This document shows positions 26,002 through 34,831 of a stretch of DNA of 64,000 bases, piece after piece. The stretch covers positions 101,063 to 165,062 of the forward strand of contig NZ_PJAQ01000006.1 in NCBI RefSeq assembly GCF_002836775.1. The letters run 5' to 3'. This DNA comes from Colwellia sp. 12G3 (GTDB lineage: Bacteria > Pseudomonadota > Gammaproteobacteria > Enterobacterales > Alteromonadaceae). How positions within the stretch are numbered: the first letter of the stretch is position 1; every line of letters begins with the position of its first letter. Made by a program: the position numbers and the translations under genes. A model generated the notes under the pieces. It was not told the DNA's origin. It saw only the letters and a list, made by a program, of their open reading frames with translations, and did no database searches.

Positions 26002-26979
26002 CTAAGGTAACGCATGGCCTCGCGCACAAAGCCATAATGCGTACCAATGTTCTCTCGTTAGGTTAATGTTATCAACTTCTGCACAGGCTTTAATACGTTC
26101 AACATTTGTTGTGCCAATAACCGGTTGAATATTTGCAGGGTGACGTTTTAACCACGATAATACTACCGCTTCTTTACTCACCTGATACTCAGCTGCCAAT
26201 TGACTGATTAGCGCTGCCGTTTTCTGAATATGAGCAGGTTCTTTAGCAATATCACGTCCGGTAAATAGCCCTTGGCTTAAGCAACCCCAAGATTGCAACT
26301 GAACATTGTTTTGACGGCAATATTCAATGGTACCTGCACCATAATTTACCGACGGCTCGCCAGAGTTGCCTGACGTTACACCTTCCTCTAGCCAAGCCAA
26401 ATGACTGAGGCTGAGCTCAACTTGATTGACCACTAAAGGCTGCGATAATGCTGACGATAAAAATGACATTTGATGATGCTGCATATTAGAGACACCAAAA
26501 TGTTTAACCTTCCCGCTAGCCGTTAAGGTATCAAAAGCTTGAGCAACTAACTCAGGCTCCATCAGAGGATCGGGACGATGAAGCATTAAAATATCTAACT
26601 GCTCTATGTTTAAGCGAGACAGGCTATTTTCAACCGAGCTTATAATCCACTCAGGTGAGAAATCATAACGTTGCGGTCCTAAGTTATCTTCAAATCTAAT
26701 AGCGCATTTTGATTGAATAGAGATTAACGATCGTAATTCGGGACGTGTTTTTAATACTTCACCAAAAACTTGTTCTGCTTTACCAAAAGTATAAATGTCG
26801 GCATGGTCAAAGACCTTAATACCTGAATCAATTGCGGTATCAACAACCTCATGTGCTTTTTTTATATCGACTGCGCTAATAGGATTTTTATCCCAACTAC
26901 CGCCTAATCCCATACAACCAAAGACAACAGCGCTATTGTTTTTTAGTGAGCGAGATAACGGGTATTTATTACACTTCAT
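26002..26979 (-). CDS. Aldo/keto reductase (YdhF-like)
   Basis: 325 residues, TIM-barrel AKR. The catalytic tetrad is visible as FDHADIYTFG (Asp and Tyr), IQSKCAIR (Lys) and LMLHRPDPLM (His). The C-terminal cofactor region is VIGTTNVERIKACAE. It resembles YdhF-type NADPH oxidoreductases. It is divergent from a LysR gene at 27107 with a 127-bp gap, so the regulator probably controls it. The substrate is unknown. Confidence 0.9.
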   Translation of the reverse strand: MKCNKYPLSRSLKNNSAVVFGCMGLGGSWDKNPISAVDIKKAHEVVDTAIDSGIKVFDHADIYTFGKAEQVFGEVLKTRPELRSLISIQSKCAIRFEDNLGPQRYDFSPEWIISSVENSLSRLNIEQLDILMLHRPDPLMEPELVAQAFDTLTASGKVKHFGVSNMQHHQMSFLSSALSQPLVVNQVELSLSHLAWLEEGVTSGNSGEPSVNYGAGTIEYCRQNNVQLQSWGCLSQGLFTGRDIAKEPAHIQKTAALISQLAAEYQVSKEAVVLSWLKRHPANIQPVIGTTNVERIKACAEVDNINLTREHWYALWLCARGHALP

Positions 26980-27106
26980 TTAAATTCCTATGGAGACTAC
27001 TTTTCATATTTATACATTGTTCACTAAAACATTAGCAAATAAAATATGACAAAAAAATATTCATTGTTTAGTATAAAAAACAATAATCGATAATTGATCT
27101 ACTCTC

Positions 27107-27982
27107 ATGATGAAAGAACATAAAAAACTTGAGCGTTTAATGCTATTTAGTGAAGTCGCAGAACATTTAAGTTTTACCGCGGCGGCCGAAAAATTAAATA
27201 TTTCTCGCGGACACCTTTCTACGCAAATTAAGCGTTTAGAGCAAGACATGGCGATGATTCTGCTGATTCGCTCAACAAGAAGTGTGCGCTTAACACCTGA
27301 AGGTGAACGTGTTCTTACCGGTATGAATAAGATCCGTCATGATTTATTAGAGTTAGAAAGAAGCGCTGAACATGAAGGTAATAAAATAGAAGGTCGAATA
27401 AAAATTACTGCGCCAGGAGGATTCGCTGAACGATTTTTATTTGATATTTTTTCAAAATTTAAACAATTACACCCAGCAATCGAGTTTTCCATTAATTGTA
27501 GCTATACCCGATTTGATTTAAACAGAAGTGATTTTGATTTAGCGTTCAGAGCAACCAGTGAACCACCGCAAAACATGGTTGCTAAACATTTAATGTCTTA
27601 TCAACATTGTTGTTGTGCATCCCCTGAGTATTTTGCCAGGAAAGGCATACCTAAAACCCCTACTGACTTAATAAATCATGAATGTCTTAAAGGGCAAGAT
27701 CAAGCTACTTGGCAATTTCAGCAAAATGATGTGCCAACACATGGTTGGTTAGAAGTTAACGATAACACTATGTTAAAAGGACTCGCTTTAACGGGTGAAG
27801 GTATTATTCGAGTGCCTAAATATTTAGTCGATAAAGAAGTGGGATCAGGAAAACTTCAGATGATATTTGAAGAACACATGCCAAGCGGTTCAATGATTTA
27901 TATGATACACCCACAACGTATTCATCAGTCAAAACGAATATCAACCTTCCTAGGATTTACTCAACAGTACTTTGATAAATAG
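27107..27982 (+). CDS. LysR-family regulator, divergent from aldo/keto reductase
   Basis: 291 residues. HTH: ERLMLFSEVAEHLSFTAAAEKLNISRGHLSTQIKRLEQ. The effector domain has RIKITAPGGFAERFLFDIFSKF and FDLAFRATSEPPQNMVAKHL, typical of the CrgA-type LysR group that controls oxidoreductases from divergent promoters. The start ATG is at 27107 (MMKEHKK); the second ATG is equally possible. Confidence 0.9.
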   Translation: MMKEHKKLERLMLFSEVAEHLSFTAAAEKLNISRGHLSTQIKRLEQDMAMILLIRSTRSVRLTPEGERVLTGMNKIRHDLLELERSAEHEGNKIEGRIKITAPGGFAERFLFDIFSKFKQLHPAIEFSINCSYTRFDLNRSDFDLAFRATSEPPQNMVAKHLMSYQHCCCASPEYFARKGIPKTPTDLINHECLKGQDQATWQFQQNDVPTHGWLEVNDNTMLKGLALTGEGIIRVPKYLVDKEVGSGKLQMIFEEHMPSGSMIYMIHPQRIHQSKRISTFLGFTQQYFDK

Positions 27983-28004
27983 CATTTATCTACTTATTAC
28001 TGGG

Positions 28005-28478
28005 CTAAATATCTATCGTTCTGATTAAGAAATACGTTGGCCAAATCTCACGAACTTGAGCTTCCCATTCAGGATCAGCTCTGCCACTGGGTAATTGTAA
28101 AAACCAATATTTTGCCCATGTGCGAACAACTTTACCTGACTTGCTTAACTTCAGCGGAGAGAATTTACGTTGATAAGCGTTACCGTCATACTCAACAATC
28201 GCATTATTTCTGGCTCTTTTATGCTGAAAATCTAAGGCGATGGTAATTACCTCGACCTCAGACAGCGGCAATAAACCTTGTACCTTTAAACAAGCAAGTA
28301 TCTCAGCTTTCTTAATACTCGCTTGCATATAATCATCTATATGTGGGGTATAAACCATACCGGTTAAGCCATAAATAGCTCTGCGTTCTCTATCTGCGAG
28401 TACTTTTAAAGGCATGATTTGCTCATTAATATCATGTAATTCACTGATATTATGTAGCTTAGGGGCCACTTTAGACAA
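28005..28478 (-). CDS. Unknown protein downstream of a 2-oxoglutarate oxygenase
   Basis: 157 residues, soluble, no signal peptide. Central part DRERRAIYGLTGMVYTPHIDDYMQASIKKAEILACL; basic stretch FQHKRARNNAIVEYDGNAYQRKF; end EIWPTYFLIRTIDI. I do not recognise the family. The start is uncertain: TTG at 28478 has GAGAG 8 nt upstream, and there is no upstream in-frame ATG. It lies 35 bases after the oxygenase gene on the same strand, so they are likely cotranscribed. Confidence 0.55.
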   Translation of the reverse strand: MSKVAPKLHNISELHDINEQIMPLKVLADRERRAIYGLTGMVYTPHIDDYMQASIKKAEILACLKVQGLLPLSEVEVITIALDFQHKRARNNAIVEYDGNAYQRKFSPLKLSKSGKVVRTWAKYWFLQLPSGRADPEWEAQVREIWPTYFLIRTIDI

Positions 28479-28513
28479 TTGCTGCGCTCTCGTAAATGTT
28501 CATTAGTTTCTCA

Positions 28514-29197
28514 TTAACTTGGGGGATCAATATTATTAGCAATACTATTGTTTAAGCGAAACCAGCCTGCGATAGAGTATCTATCTCGTTTCGCGGGTAA
28601 TACTTCATGGGGAAATTCTTCACTTAAAAATACCACTATGGTACCAAAATTAGGTGTTACGGTAATTTTGCTGTTATCAACTACGACAGAGTCTGGCGTA
28701 TTTTTGTCATAAATCACTAACTCACCACCATCAGACGCAGCCCAATGTTGATTAAGATACACCACAACGGATAACACTCGATTGCCTTCACCTTTGAACG
28801 CATCTTTATGCTTCTTATAAAAATCGCCTTTGGCATAATGAGCAAAATGACTTTCAAAAGAAAATAAGCCAAGAAACAAACGTCTATTTAAATAAGCTTG
28901 TAGTGACTCTGCCCAGTTCATCCAAGCACATCCCGCCTCACTGTCATGGTTTATCCAACTTATTTCATCGGTACGAATAAAGTCATTAACAATATGATCT
29001 TTGCTTCGACCTATGCCCGCACGTTTAAAATTTTCAGCTGGCAGCTCGATGATATGTTGCGATAACAAGACGGTTAAGTCTTCAGGCAAAGCGTAAGGGC
29101 GAATACTGTAACCCTTTTCAACAATGTCGTTGGATATTGACTCAAACAGTGATGTATCATCGCCAGAATGTGTCGTTTGGGCTAGGCTCAACGACAT
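28514..29197 (-). CDS. Fe(II)/2-oxoglutarate-dependent dioxygenase family protein
   Basis: 227 residues. The prolyl-4-hydroxylase-type double-stranded beta-helix has the metal triad HKD (His130, Asp132) and His197 (FPHEVLPAK), and 2OG-binding Arg206 (RYSIAGWFR). The segment LSVVVYLNQHW...DGGELVIYD is the core strand pair. It is cytoplasmic. The substrate is unknown; related bacterial enzymes hydroxylate proteins or act under iron limitation. It is first in a probable two-gene unit with the unknown gene at 28005. Confidence 0.85.
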   Translation of the reverse strand: MSLSLAQTTHSGDDTSLFESISNDIVEKGYSIRPYALPEDLTVLLSQHIIELPAENFKRAGIGRSKDHIVNDFIRTDEISWINHDSEAGCAWMNWAESLQAYLNRRLFLGLFSFESHFAHYAKGDFYKKHKDAFKGEGNRVLSVVVYLNQHWAASDGGELVIYDKNTPDSVVVDNSKITVTPNFGTIVVFLSEEFPHEVLPAKRDRYSIAGWFRLNNSIANNIDPPS

Positions 29198-29761
29198 CCT
29201 GTCTTAGCAGGTAAAACTAACATTTAATTGATAATTTAATAAAAGGGTATATAGGCCATAATAGCACTTTGCCTGCTATAAAGCCGTCTAATTAGACGCT
29301 GTTTTTATCAATAGCTAACATTATGTTCCTTATGTATTTAGCCCAGCCTTAGCTGACTTATTTTCCCTGCGCACAACAAGGTCACACACTTAATGTAATT
29401 GGTATATTTAGATCAAAAATCTAATAAGTGCATGGCTCACAACGGCAAAAAGAGAGTCGACTATTCAATGCTAGCGTGAGTTTTGTGTCAAGTTATGTAT
29501 TCGCTTATATATCGTTACAAATAAAGGCACACTCATAATAAAAATCATTAGTCTTCTCGATAAGTCAGGACTAGGCTTATTTATGTAGATTAAAAATCAA
29601 GCTATTTACAGGTAGCAAAAAAGTAGCCTAAGCAAGTTATTTGAATGTTATAAGAGGGCATGGTCCCATCTAATTAATCGTTGAATATCTTCAGTTCGCG
29701 TATTTACTTACTCATTGCTCAGTTTTTATGTTGGTAGCATAACCAAATAAGGAGAGAAAAC
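29198..29761. other. 564-bp intergenic region, little visible content
   Basis: Between divergent genes. The only structure seen is a perfect palindrome, CGTCTAATTAGACG, followed by CTGTTTTT near 29285-29310. It resembles a terminator on the plus strand although no gene precedes it there. No ORF over 30 codons with a ribosome site was found. Confidence 0.5.
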
Positions 29762-30310
29762 ATGAGACGCGAGTACTTTCTTGCTGAGTCTTTAGAAGAT
29801 GTAGATAAAGCAGCATCAATATTACATGACCAATTACATATTAATGAAAACAATATTCATGTGATCTGTAATGATAGCAAAGGTATTAAACAACATAATT
29901 TGCATGAAGGAAGCATTCTAGAAAAATCAGATTTAGTACGCGGTGGAGAGCACGGCGCACTATTGGGAATAGTGGCTGGGATAACCGGTTGCGCTATCCT
30001 TATTATGAGCATGCCCTTCTGGGGGGTGAGTGAACTGACCAAGCAAGCTGTGATGGCATTTACCTTATTAAGTTCCTTGATGTTAGGTGGCTTTATAGGT
30101 TCATTCATTGGTTTACTTCATGTTAATTATAAAATTTTTCGATTCAAAGACGACCTAACAACCGGTAAATTTTTAATGTTTGTCGATTCAAATGAACTTG
30201 AAATAATCAAGATAGCCTTAGAAAAACAGCCAGTTATCGACAAAGGTGAAGGTAGTAGTTTTATTTTTCCTTTTGATGAATTCGAAGAGCAACGAAGGTT
30301 AACGGCTTAA
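29762..30310 (+). CDS. Unknown two-helix membrane protein (DUF1269-like layout)
   Basis: 182 residues. A soluble N-terminal segment (REYFLAESLEDVDKAASILHDQLHI, a beta-alpha fold), then two TM helices (LLGIVAGITGCAILIMSMPFWG and AVMAFTLLSSLMLGGFIGSFIG), then a soluble tail with MFVDSNELEIIKIALEK. The glycine-rich GGEHGALLG entry to the first helix recalls stress-type membrane proteins of the DUF1269 kind; assignment is tentative. GGAGAG lies before the ATG. It is monocistronic with a tandem repeat and terminator right after it. Confidence 0.6.
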   Translation: MRREYFLAESLEDVDKAASILHDQLHINENNIHVICNDSKGIKQHNLHEGSILEKSDLVRGGEHGALLGIVAGITGCAILIMSMPFWGVSELTKQAVMAFTLLSSLMLGGFIGSFIGLLHVNYKIFRFKDDLTTGKFLMFVDSNELEIIKIALEKQPVIDKGEGSSFIFPFDEFEEQRRLTA

Positions 30311-30343
30311 GTACCTTTAGTACCTTTAGTACCTTTAGTACCT
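30311..30343. repeat. Tandem 9-bp repeat (GTACCTTTA, about 3.7 units) at the stop codon
   Basis: Units GTACCTTTA follow the TAA immediately. There are three full copies and one partial, ending CCTAAAAAA. Confidence 0.9.
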
Positions 30344-30404
30344 AAAAAAATAATGCCTTGCACGTTTAGATAACGGCAATACCAACACAGTAACCTTTCC
30401 AAGT

Positions 30405-30432
30405 AAAAAACAGTCTATAAAGACTGTTTTTT
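30405..30432. terminator. Bidirectional Rho-independent terminator
   Basis: AAAAAACAGTCT, loop ATAA, AGACTGTTTTTT: a 12-bp perfect stem with A and T tracts, between the convergent unknown membrane-protein gene and the gamma-glutamyltransferase gene. Confidence 0.93.
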
Positions 30433-30473
30433 GACTTATGCAACTTCTACAATTTACAACTAATCGGTCATCA

Positions 30474-32363
30474 TTATTCAACTGTCACTGGTTTAGCGAT
30501 TATTTTTTGTGCAGATTTAGTTGGCTGCTCGATAACATCAACTGCAATAGCCGCTGAACCTGGTCTGCGAGGATCTGCTGCCCCTAAAAATACGCCATTA
30601 TGTTTCATGATACTTTGCAAACTCCCCAGTGAACTAGAGATGTTTACGGTATAACCCTTCGCCTTTAAAATATCGACAGTATCTGCAGGGGTATTTCTTT
30701 CAACTGATAGAACATCGGGTTGCCATTGATGATGAACCCTTGGTGCATTAGTCGCCTCAGCAATATTCATTTCGAAATATAACGTATTAACCAATTGTTG
30801 AAAAACCGAGGTGATAATTTTACTACCGCCCGGTGTGCCCGTGGCAATATACGGCTCACCATCCTTTAAGACGATAGTTGGCGTCATCGAGCTTAGTGGA
30901 CGTTTTTTTGCTTCAATAGCATTAGCGGTACCGCCAATTAAACCATAACTATTTGGGCTACCTGCTTTTACCGAAAAATCATCCATGGTGTTATTAAGTA
31001 AAATTCCTGTACCCGGAATAATAATGCCACTACCGTAGTTGTGATTTAGGGTATAGGTACTACTCACCACATTACCAGCAGCATCCATCACCGAAAAATG
31101 CGTTGTATCAGGGCTTTCATATTTGCTTGGCTCGCCGGCTTTAATATCACTTGAAGGGGTAATTGTATTTCGCTTAATATTTTTACTGAGTGCTTGTGCG
31201 TATGCCTTACTTGTTAGGCCTTCACTTGGAACAGCGACAAAAGCGGGGTCGCCTAAAAAGGTACTTCTGTCGGCATAAGCGCGTTTAAAGATTTCAGCTT
31301 GCAGATGTATCATGGCTGCAGAGCCTTGCTGAATACCTTCTAAGTCGAGAGTTTCAAGCATATTTAACATCTGGATAAGGTGTACACCACCTGAGCTTGG
31401 TGGTGGCATGGTTAAAATTTCATACCCTCGAAATGTGCCGCGAATAGGCGCCACTTCATTGACTTTATAATCCGCTAAATCTTGTGCGGTAATAAGACCA
31501 TCACCCTTTTCCATTGCAGCGACAAGGCTTTTTGCAATATCTCCTTGATAAAAACCAGCCCTGCCATGCTCTTGTAAATAGACAAAACTATCCGCGAGAT
31601 CTTCTTGTACCCAAACATCACCGGCGACATAAGGTAGGCAATTTTCTTTTAAAAATACGCGGCATGTTTCTGCACTACGTGATAAAAACATTTGTTCTTT
31701 GTAAAAAAATCGCGCCATATCATCATCAACAACGATGCCATTTCTAGCGAGTTTCTCTGCCGGTTGAATTACCTCAGACCAAGACATTGAACCATATTTT
31801 TCAAGGGCATAATGTAAACCTGCCACTGTGCCGGGTACACCTGAAGCCGATAATGTTTTCAGTGACTTGTTCACTATAGGATTACCATGCTTATCAAGAA
31901 AAACATCTCTGTATGCTGCCGCTGGTGCCGTTTCTCGATAATCTATAGCGATTGTTTTCTTTTTATCCGCTAAATGAACCAGCATAAAGCCTCCGCCCGC
32001 TAAATTTCCGGCTCGAGGTAAAACTACGGATAACGCAAAGCCAACGGCTACGGCAGCATCAACGGCATTACCACCTTGTCGTAAAATATCGGCCCCCACC
32101 TCACTAGCAATACGCTTTTGACTAACCACCATGCCTTTTCTACCGATAACAGGATGAGAGACATCATGATAATCAACCAATTGCCATAGACGGGGAACCT
32201 CAACGTTTCTAACTTGCTCAGTTGGTGTATTGGCTGCGCTATTTGTGGCGATGAAAGCTAATAAAACAATGCTTGATTTTGACACCCTACACCGTTGTTT
32301 TCTTTTAAAAAAAGCACAGAAGAACAAACAATTATGAAGTCGGCGAATAAAATTATTATGCAT
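30474..32363 (-). CDS. ggt: Gamma-glutamyltransferase (glutathione hydrolase)
   Basis: 629 residues, usual length for the single-chain precursor. The autocleavage and nucleophile Thr is in SPDTTHFSVMD (Thr421), the substrate Arg in YRETAP (Arg143), and the oxyanion segment is RPLSSMTPTIV with GTPGGS after it. The large and small subunits would be cut at Thr421. It acts in the periplasm on glutathione and other gamma-glutamyl peptides. The N-terminus is unusual: about 27 basic residues precede the hydrophobic signal IVLLAFIATNSAA, so the true start may be the GTG at codon 27 or the signal has a long n-region. Confidence 0.95.
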   Translation of the reverse strand: MHNNFIRRLHNCLFFCAFFKRKQRCRVSKSSIVLLAFIATNSAANTPTEQVRNVEVPRLWQLVDYHDVSHPVIGRKGMVVSQKRIASEVGADILRQGGNAVDAAVAVGFALSVVLPRAGNLAGGGFMLVHLADKKKTIAIDYRETAPAAAYRDVFLDKHGNPIVNKSLKTLSASGVPGTVAGLHYALEKYGSMSWSEVIQPAEKLARNGIVVDDDMARFFYKEQMFLSRSAETCRVFLKENCLPYVAGDVWVQEDLADSFVYLQEHGRAGFYQGDIAKSLVAAMEKGDGLITAQDLADYKVNEVAPIRGTFRGYEILTMPPPSSGGVHLIQMLNMLETLDLEGIQQGSAAMIHLQAEIFKRAYADRSTFLGDPAFVAVPSEGLTSKAYAQALSKNIKRNTITPSSDIKAGEPSKYESPDTTHFSVMDAAGNVVSSTYTLNHNYGSGIIIPGTGILLNNTMDDFSVKAGSPNSYGLIGGTANAIEAKKRPLSSMTPTIVLKDGEPYIATGTPGGSKIITSVFQQLVNTLYFEMNIAEATNAPRVHHQWQPDVLSVERNTPADTVDILKAKGYTVNISSSLGSLQSIMKHNGVFLGAADPRRPGSAAIAVDVIEQPTKSAQKIIAKPVTVE

Positions 32364-32590
32364 AGTTATTTCTTTTTCATCGGACTTTCCATGAAGGAAA
32401 ATGATTGAATGGACTGCCTAGTATTAACTAAACAGTATGTAATTCAGAAAATTAGCTTTAGCAAACTGAGTAGATAACACTCTGCTTGTAAATGATGATT
32501 GCTAGGATTGTAAAACATTTCTAGAAAATTAAGTATATCTGCTTGGTATCATTACGTGTCGAGGCGATAATTCGAGGAATAAGACTAAAT

Positions 32591-33061
32591 TTATACTTTA
32601 GGCTTTTCAGATATCCAAAGCTTAATATTGCCCTTAACCACGACCACATTGTTGTCATCATAAGCGGTGATGTTTACGAACATATCGCCTGGCTGCCAAT
32701 CATCTGGATTAACCTCTGCTACGCATCGAATATCACTACCCGCTTTTGCGGTGTAATCAACCGTCATGCCTTTTGGGATCCAACGTAGATGTTTAGGAAC
32801 AGACGCTTCCGCCATTACCCCCATTGCCATTTCTAACCCATTACAAATTGCGATCACATGAACCGTTTTTATATGATTAAAAACCTTTTTTCTTTTTTTG
32901 ATAATACAGGTGCACTGGTTAGGCACTAACTCTGAAATTTTAGGGCTAATCGTTGCAAAATAAGGCGCTATCCGGCTGACCATAATCGAAAATATTTTCT
33001 TGCCAAAAGGGTACTTTTCAAGTTTATGATATAGCGAGAGTGTTTTATTACTTGGGTTCAT
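32591..33061 (-). CDS. DUF4442 hotdog-fold protein
   Basis: 156 residues. The hotdog core (PF14539) is visible: HIKTVHVIAICNGLEMAMGVMAEASVP (the helix of the fold), KHLRWIPKGMTVDYTAKAG, then strands ending GNIKLWISEKPKV. The family is related to acyl-CoA thioesterases and to PaaI-like proteins. No catalytic residue can be named with certainty. It is 227 bases upstream of the ggt gene on the same strand and probably a separate transcript. Confidence 0.82.
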   Translation of the reverse strand: MNPSNKTLSLYHKLEKYPFGKKIFSIMVSRIAPYFATISPKISELVPNQCTCIIKKRKKVFNHIKTVHVIAICNGLEMAMGVMAEASVPKHLRWIPKGMTVDYTAKAGSDIRCVAEVNPDDWQPGDMFVNITAYDDNNVVVVKGNIKLWISEKPKV

Positions 33062-33276
33062 AATAGGCTTTTAACGTTATTTTAAGGATATATTTAATGG
33101 CTGGGTTAACTTAGCATTAGCTTGAATTATCCACAAACAAATACCCTTGTATTTACTATTCTTGCTGTGAATATGAGTACTGTGAGTTAACGCTCGATGA
33201 TACCCCGTTAAATTAATATCAATGATTACCACGTTAAATACTTATAAAAATGTTTAATCAGATGATGATCTTGTAC

Positions 33277-34053
33277 CTAATGGATTAAACTCACCATATT
33301 TTTTTTCCATTTATCCCTAATACCGAACAATACACCGCGCTTCTCCAACACTTTCATTGCATGAATAAGATTATCTACAATTTTTTGCTCTGTGTTCAAA
33401 CTACAAGCGAAATGAAAGTTCAACGTCAATTCTTTGAATTGAAATACATTTATATATTTTGATTTATCTTCTAAAGCCTTTAATCTATGTTTGAGTAAAT
33501 CATCATTAAGAACCACTAAATCTATATGGCGACTAGGTAAGTCCAATAATTTTAATAACGCATCATAGTTATTTACCACGTAAAGATTTTCGTTTTCTAC
33601 AAAGCCTTTGGCTAATAAAAAATGGTGAGTTACATCATCGCGTATCACCGCAATATTATATTTTTTAGCGGCTTGTATAGTAGGAATAACTATCTGGCTA
33701 TTTTTAAGTGAATAAAGAGAGATTGTACTTGAAGCAATATGTCCGACCCACTTAAACAATGACTCACGCTGAGGGATTCGGGCAAGGGAATATATGCAGG
33801 TGTTTTTTTCGTGTTTCGCTCTACTAAAAGACAATGCCCATGGGTAGGCCGATATCTCATATGTATACTGAGATTCTTTTAACGTTGCCTCAACTATTTC
33901 TGTTGAAAACCCTGTTATGGAATCCCCACTAACAATTTGATAAGGCGCTAAATGCTCGGTAAGTATGTTGAGCTTAGCTGACAATACTTGCCCACTAAAA
34001 AACCCAAGGAAGACGACCAAACCTACAGTGAAGGTGTCCTTTATTTGCATCAT
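33277..34053 (-). CDS. Periplasmic solute-binding protein (SBP_bac_3-like), orphan
   Basis: About 258 residues from the second in-frame ATG pair at 34053/34050. That start places the signal peptide (TFTVGLVVFLGFFSGQVLSA) at the N-terminus; the longer frame from a TTG would put 11 odd residues before it. The mature part has the family 3 pattern LAPYQIVSGDSITGFSTEIVEATLKES, YPWALSFSRA and FHFACSLN. There is no permease or ATPase beside it, so it may feed a remote transporter or a sensor. Amino-acid-type ligands are usual for the fold, but many such proteins in this group have unknown roles. Confidence 0.82.
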   Translation of the reverse strand: MMQIKDTFTVGLVVFLGFFSGQVLSAKLNILTEHLAPYQIVSGDSITGFSTEIVEATLKESQYTYEISAYPWALSFSRAKHEKNTCIYSLARIPQRESLFKWVGHIASSTISLYSLKNSQIVIPTIQAAKKYNIAVIRDDVTHHFLLAKGFVENENLYVVNNYDALLKLLDLPSRHIDLVVLNDDLLKHRLKALEDKSKYINVFQFKELTLNFHFACSLNTEQKIVDNLIHAMKVLEKRGVLFGIRDKWKKNMVSLIH

Positions 34054-34137
34054 AAATACTATGCTACCTGCTCTATCGTATTGCAAACTATAGCTTACAA
34101 GCCTTAATAAATCATTTAGGGGTGTCTTGCACCCGAC

Positions 34138-34175
34138 AAAAAAAAGCGACTATTCTAAGAGTAAGTCGCTTTTTT
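34138..34175 (-). terminator. Rho-independent terminator downstream of the 78-residue unknown gene
   Basis: AAAAAGCGACT and AGTCGCTTTTTT form a stem flanked by A and T tracts. It lies 27 bases after the stop of the gene at 34202 on the minus strand and before the solute-binding protein gene, separating the two transcripts. Confidence 0.88.
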
Positions 34176-34201
34176 CACACTATCAGATGAATATTTGCAC
34201 G

Positions 34202-34438
34202 TTATCTAATAGTAATACTAGGGTCTGTGTTTATATCACCGTCGGCATCAATCACAGCCACTTTACTGTCACATAGTAAGATAGCCATAGGATTTGTATT
34301 GCTGTCTCTAATATAAGCTAGGTCATAACCGAAATTATTTAAACTAGCTGAGGCAAACTGCTGTGGAATTGTTAACTGATTCCATAGCGCCGATCTACTG
34401 GGTGATGAGTGACGTCTATCTAAAGTTGTATTATCCAT
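34202..34438 (-). CDS. Small unknown protein
   Basis: 78 residues, soluble. The N-terminus is Ser/Arg-rich (RRHSSPSRSALWNQL), then a compact LNNFGYDLAYIRDSNTNPMAILLCDSKVAVIDADGDI. I do not recognise it. An initiation site (GGGATGTTATT-ATG) and a good terminator support a real gene. Confidence 0.6.
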   Translation of the reverse strand: MDNTTLDRRHSSPSRSALWNQLTIPQQFASASLNNFGYDLAYIRDSNTNPMAILLCDSKVAVIDADGDINTDPSITIR

Positions 34439-34831
34439 AATAACATCCCTATATTAATTCCATTTAGTGATGTGAATATAGGGTGTTTAATTGGATAAGT
34501 AAATGAATCCATTTTAATCAGATGAAATAATTGTTCAATAAATATAATTTCGACTTACTCAGCTATATTTTTTCAATAATAATAGCTAAAAACAACCTAC
34601 GACATTGAAAAAATTAAGTACATTTTTATCCTTGCATCAAATCCTGGTAAGCCTATGGCCATATCAACAACCTGCTCCAAGATAACAATAACGTCAGCCG
34701 GTTTTTTGGTACAACACTCTTTTGAGAGTTATCTAAAGAAGCTTGGTACTGCTGACTAGATTTTTCAGAAAAAAAAGCAGAGCAATTAACATCACTCTGC
34801 TTGATAAACTTGAATATATTTACAACAACTA
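34439..34831. other. 393-bp intergenic region holding the diheme cytochrome terminator
   Basis: Apart from the terminator at 34769-34803, I see no gene. A frame at 34653-34847 runs through that terminator and has no ribosome site, so it is not counted. Confidence 0.6.
34769..34803 (-). terminator. Rho-independent terminator of the diheme cytochrome gene
   Basis: On the minus strand AAGCAGAGTGATG-TTAATTG-CTCTGCTT followed by eight T residues. It begins about 30 bases past the stop at 34832. Confidence 0.9.

Noticed and set aside
29285..29310. Terminator-like palindrome CGTCTAATTAGACG with T-run
   Set aside because: No plus-strand gene precedes it; kept only as a note in the intergenic entry.
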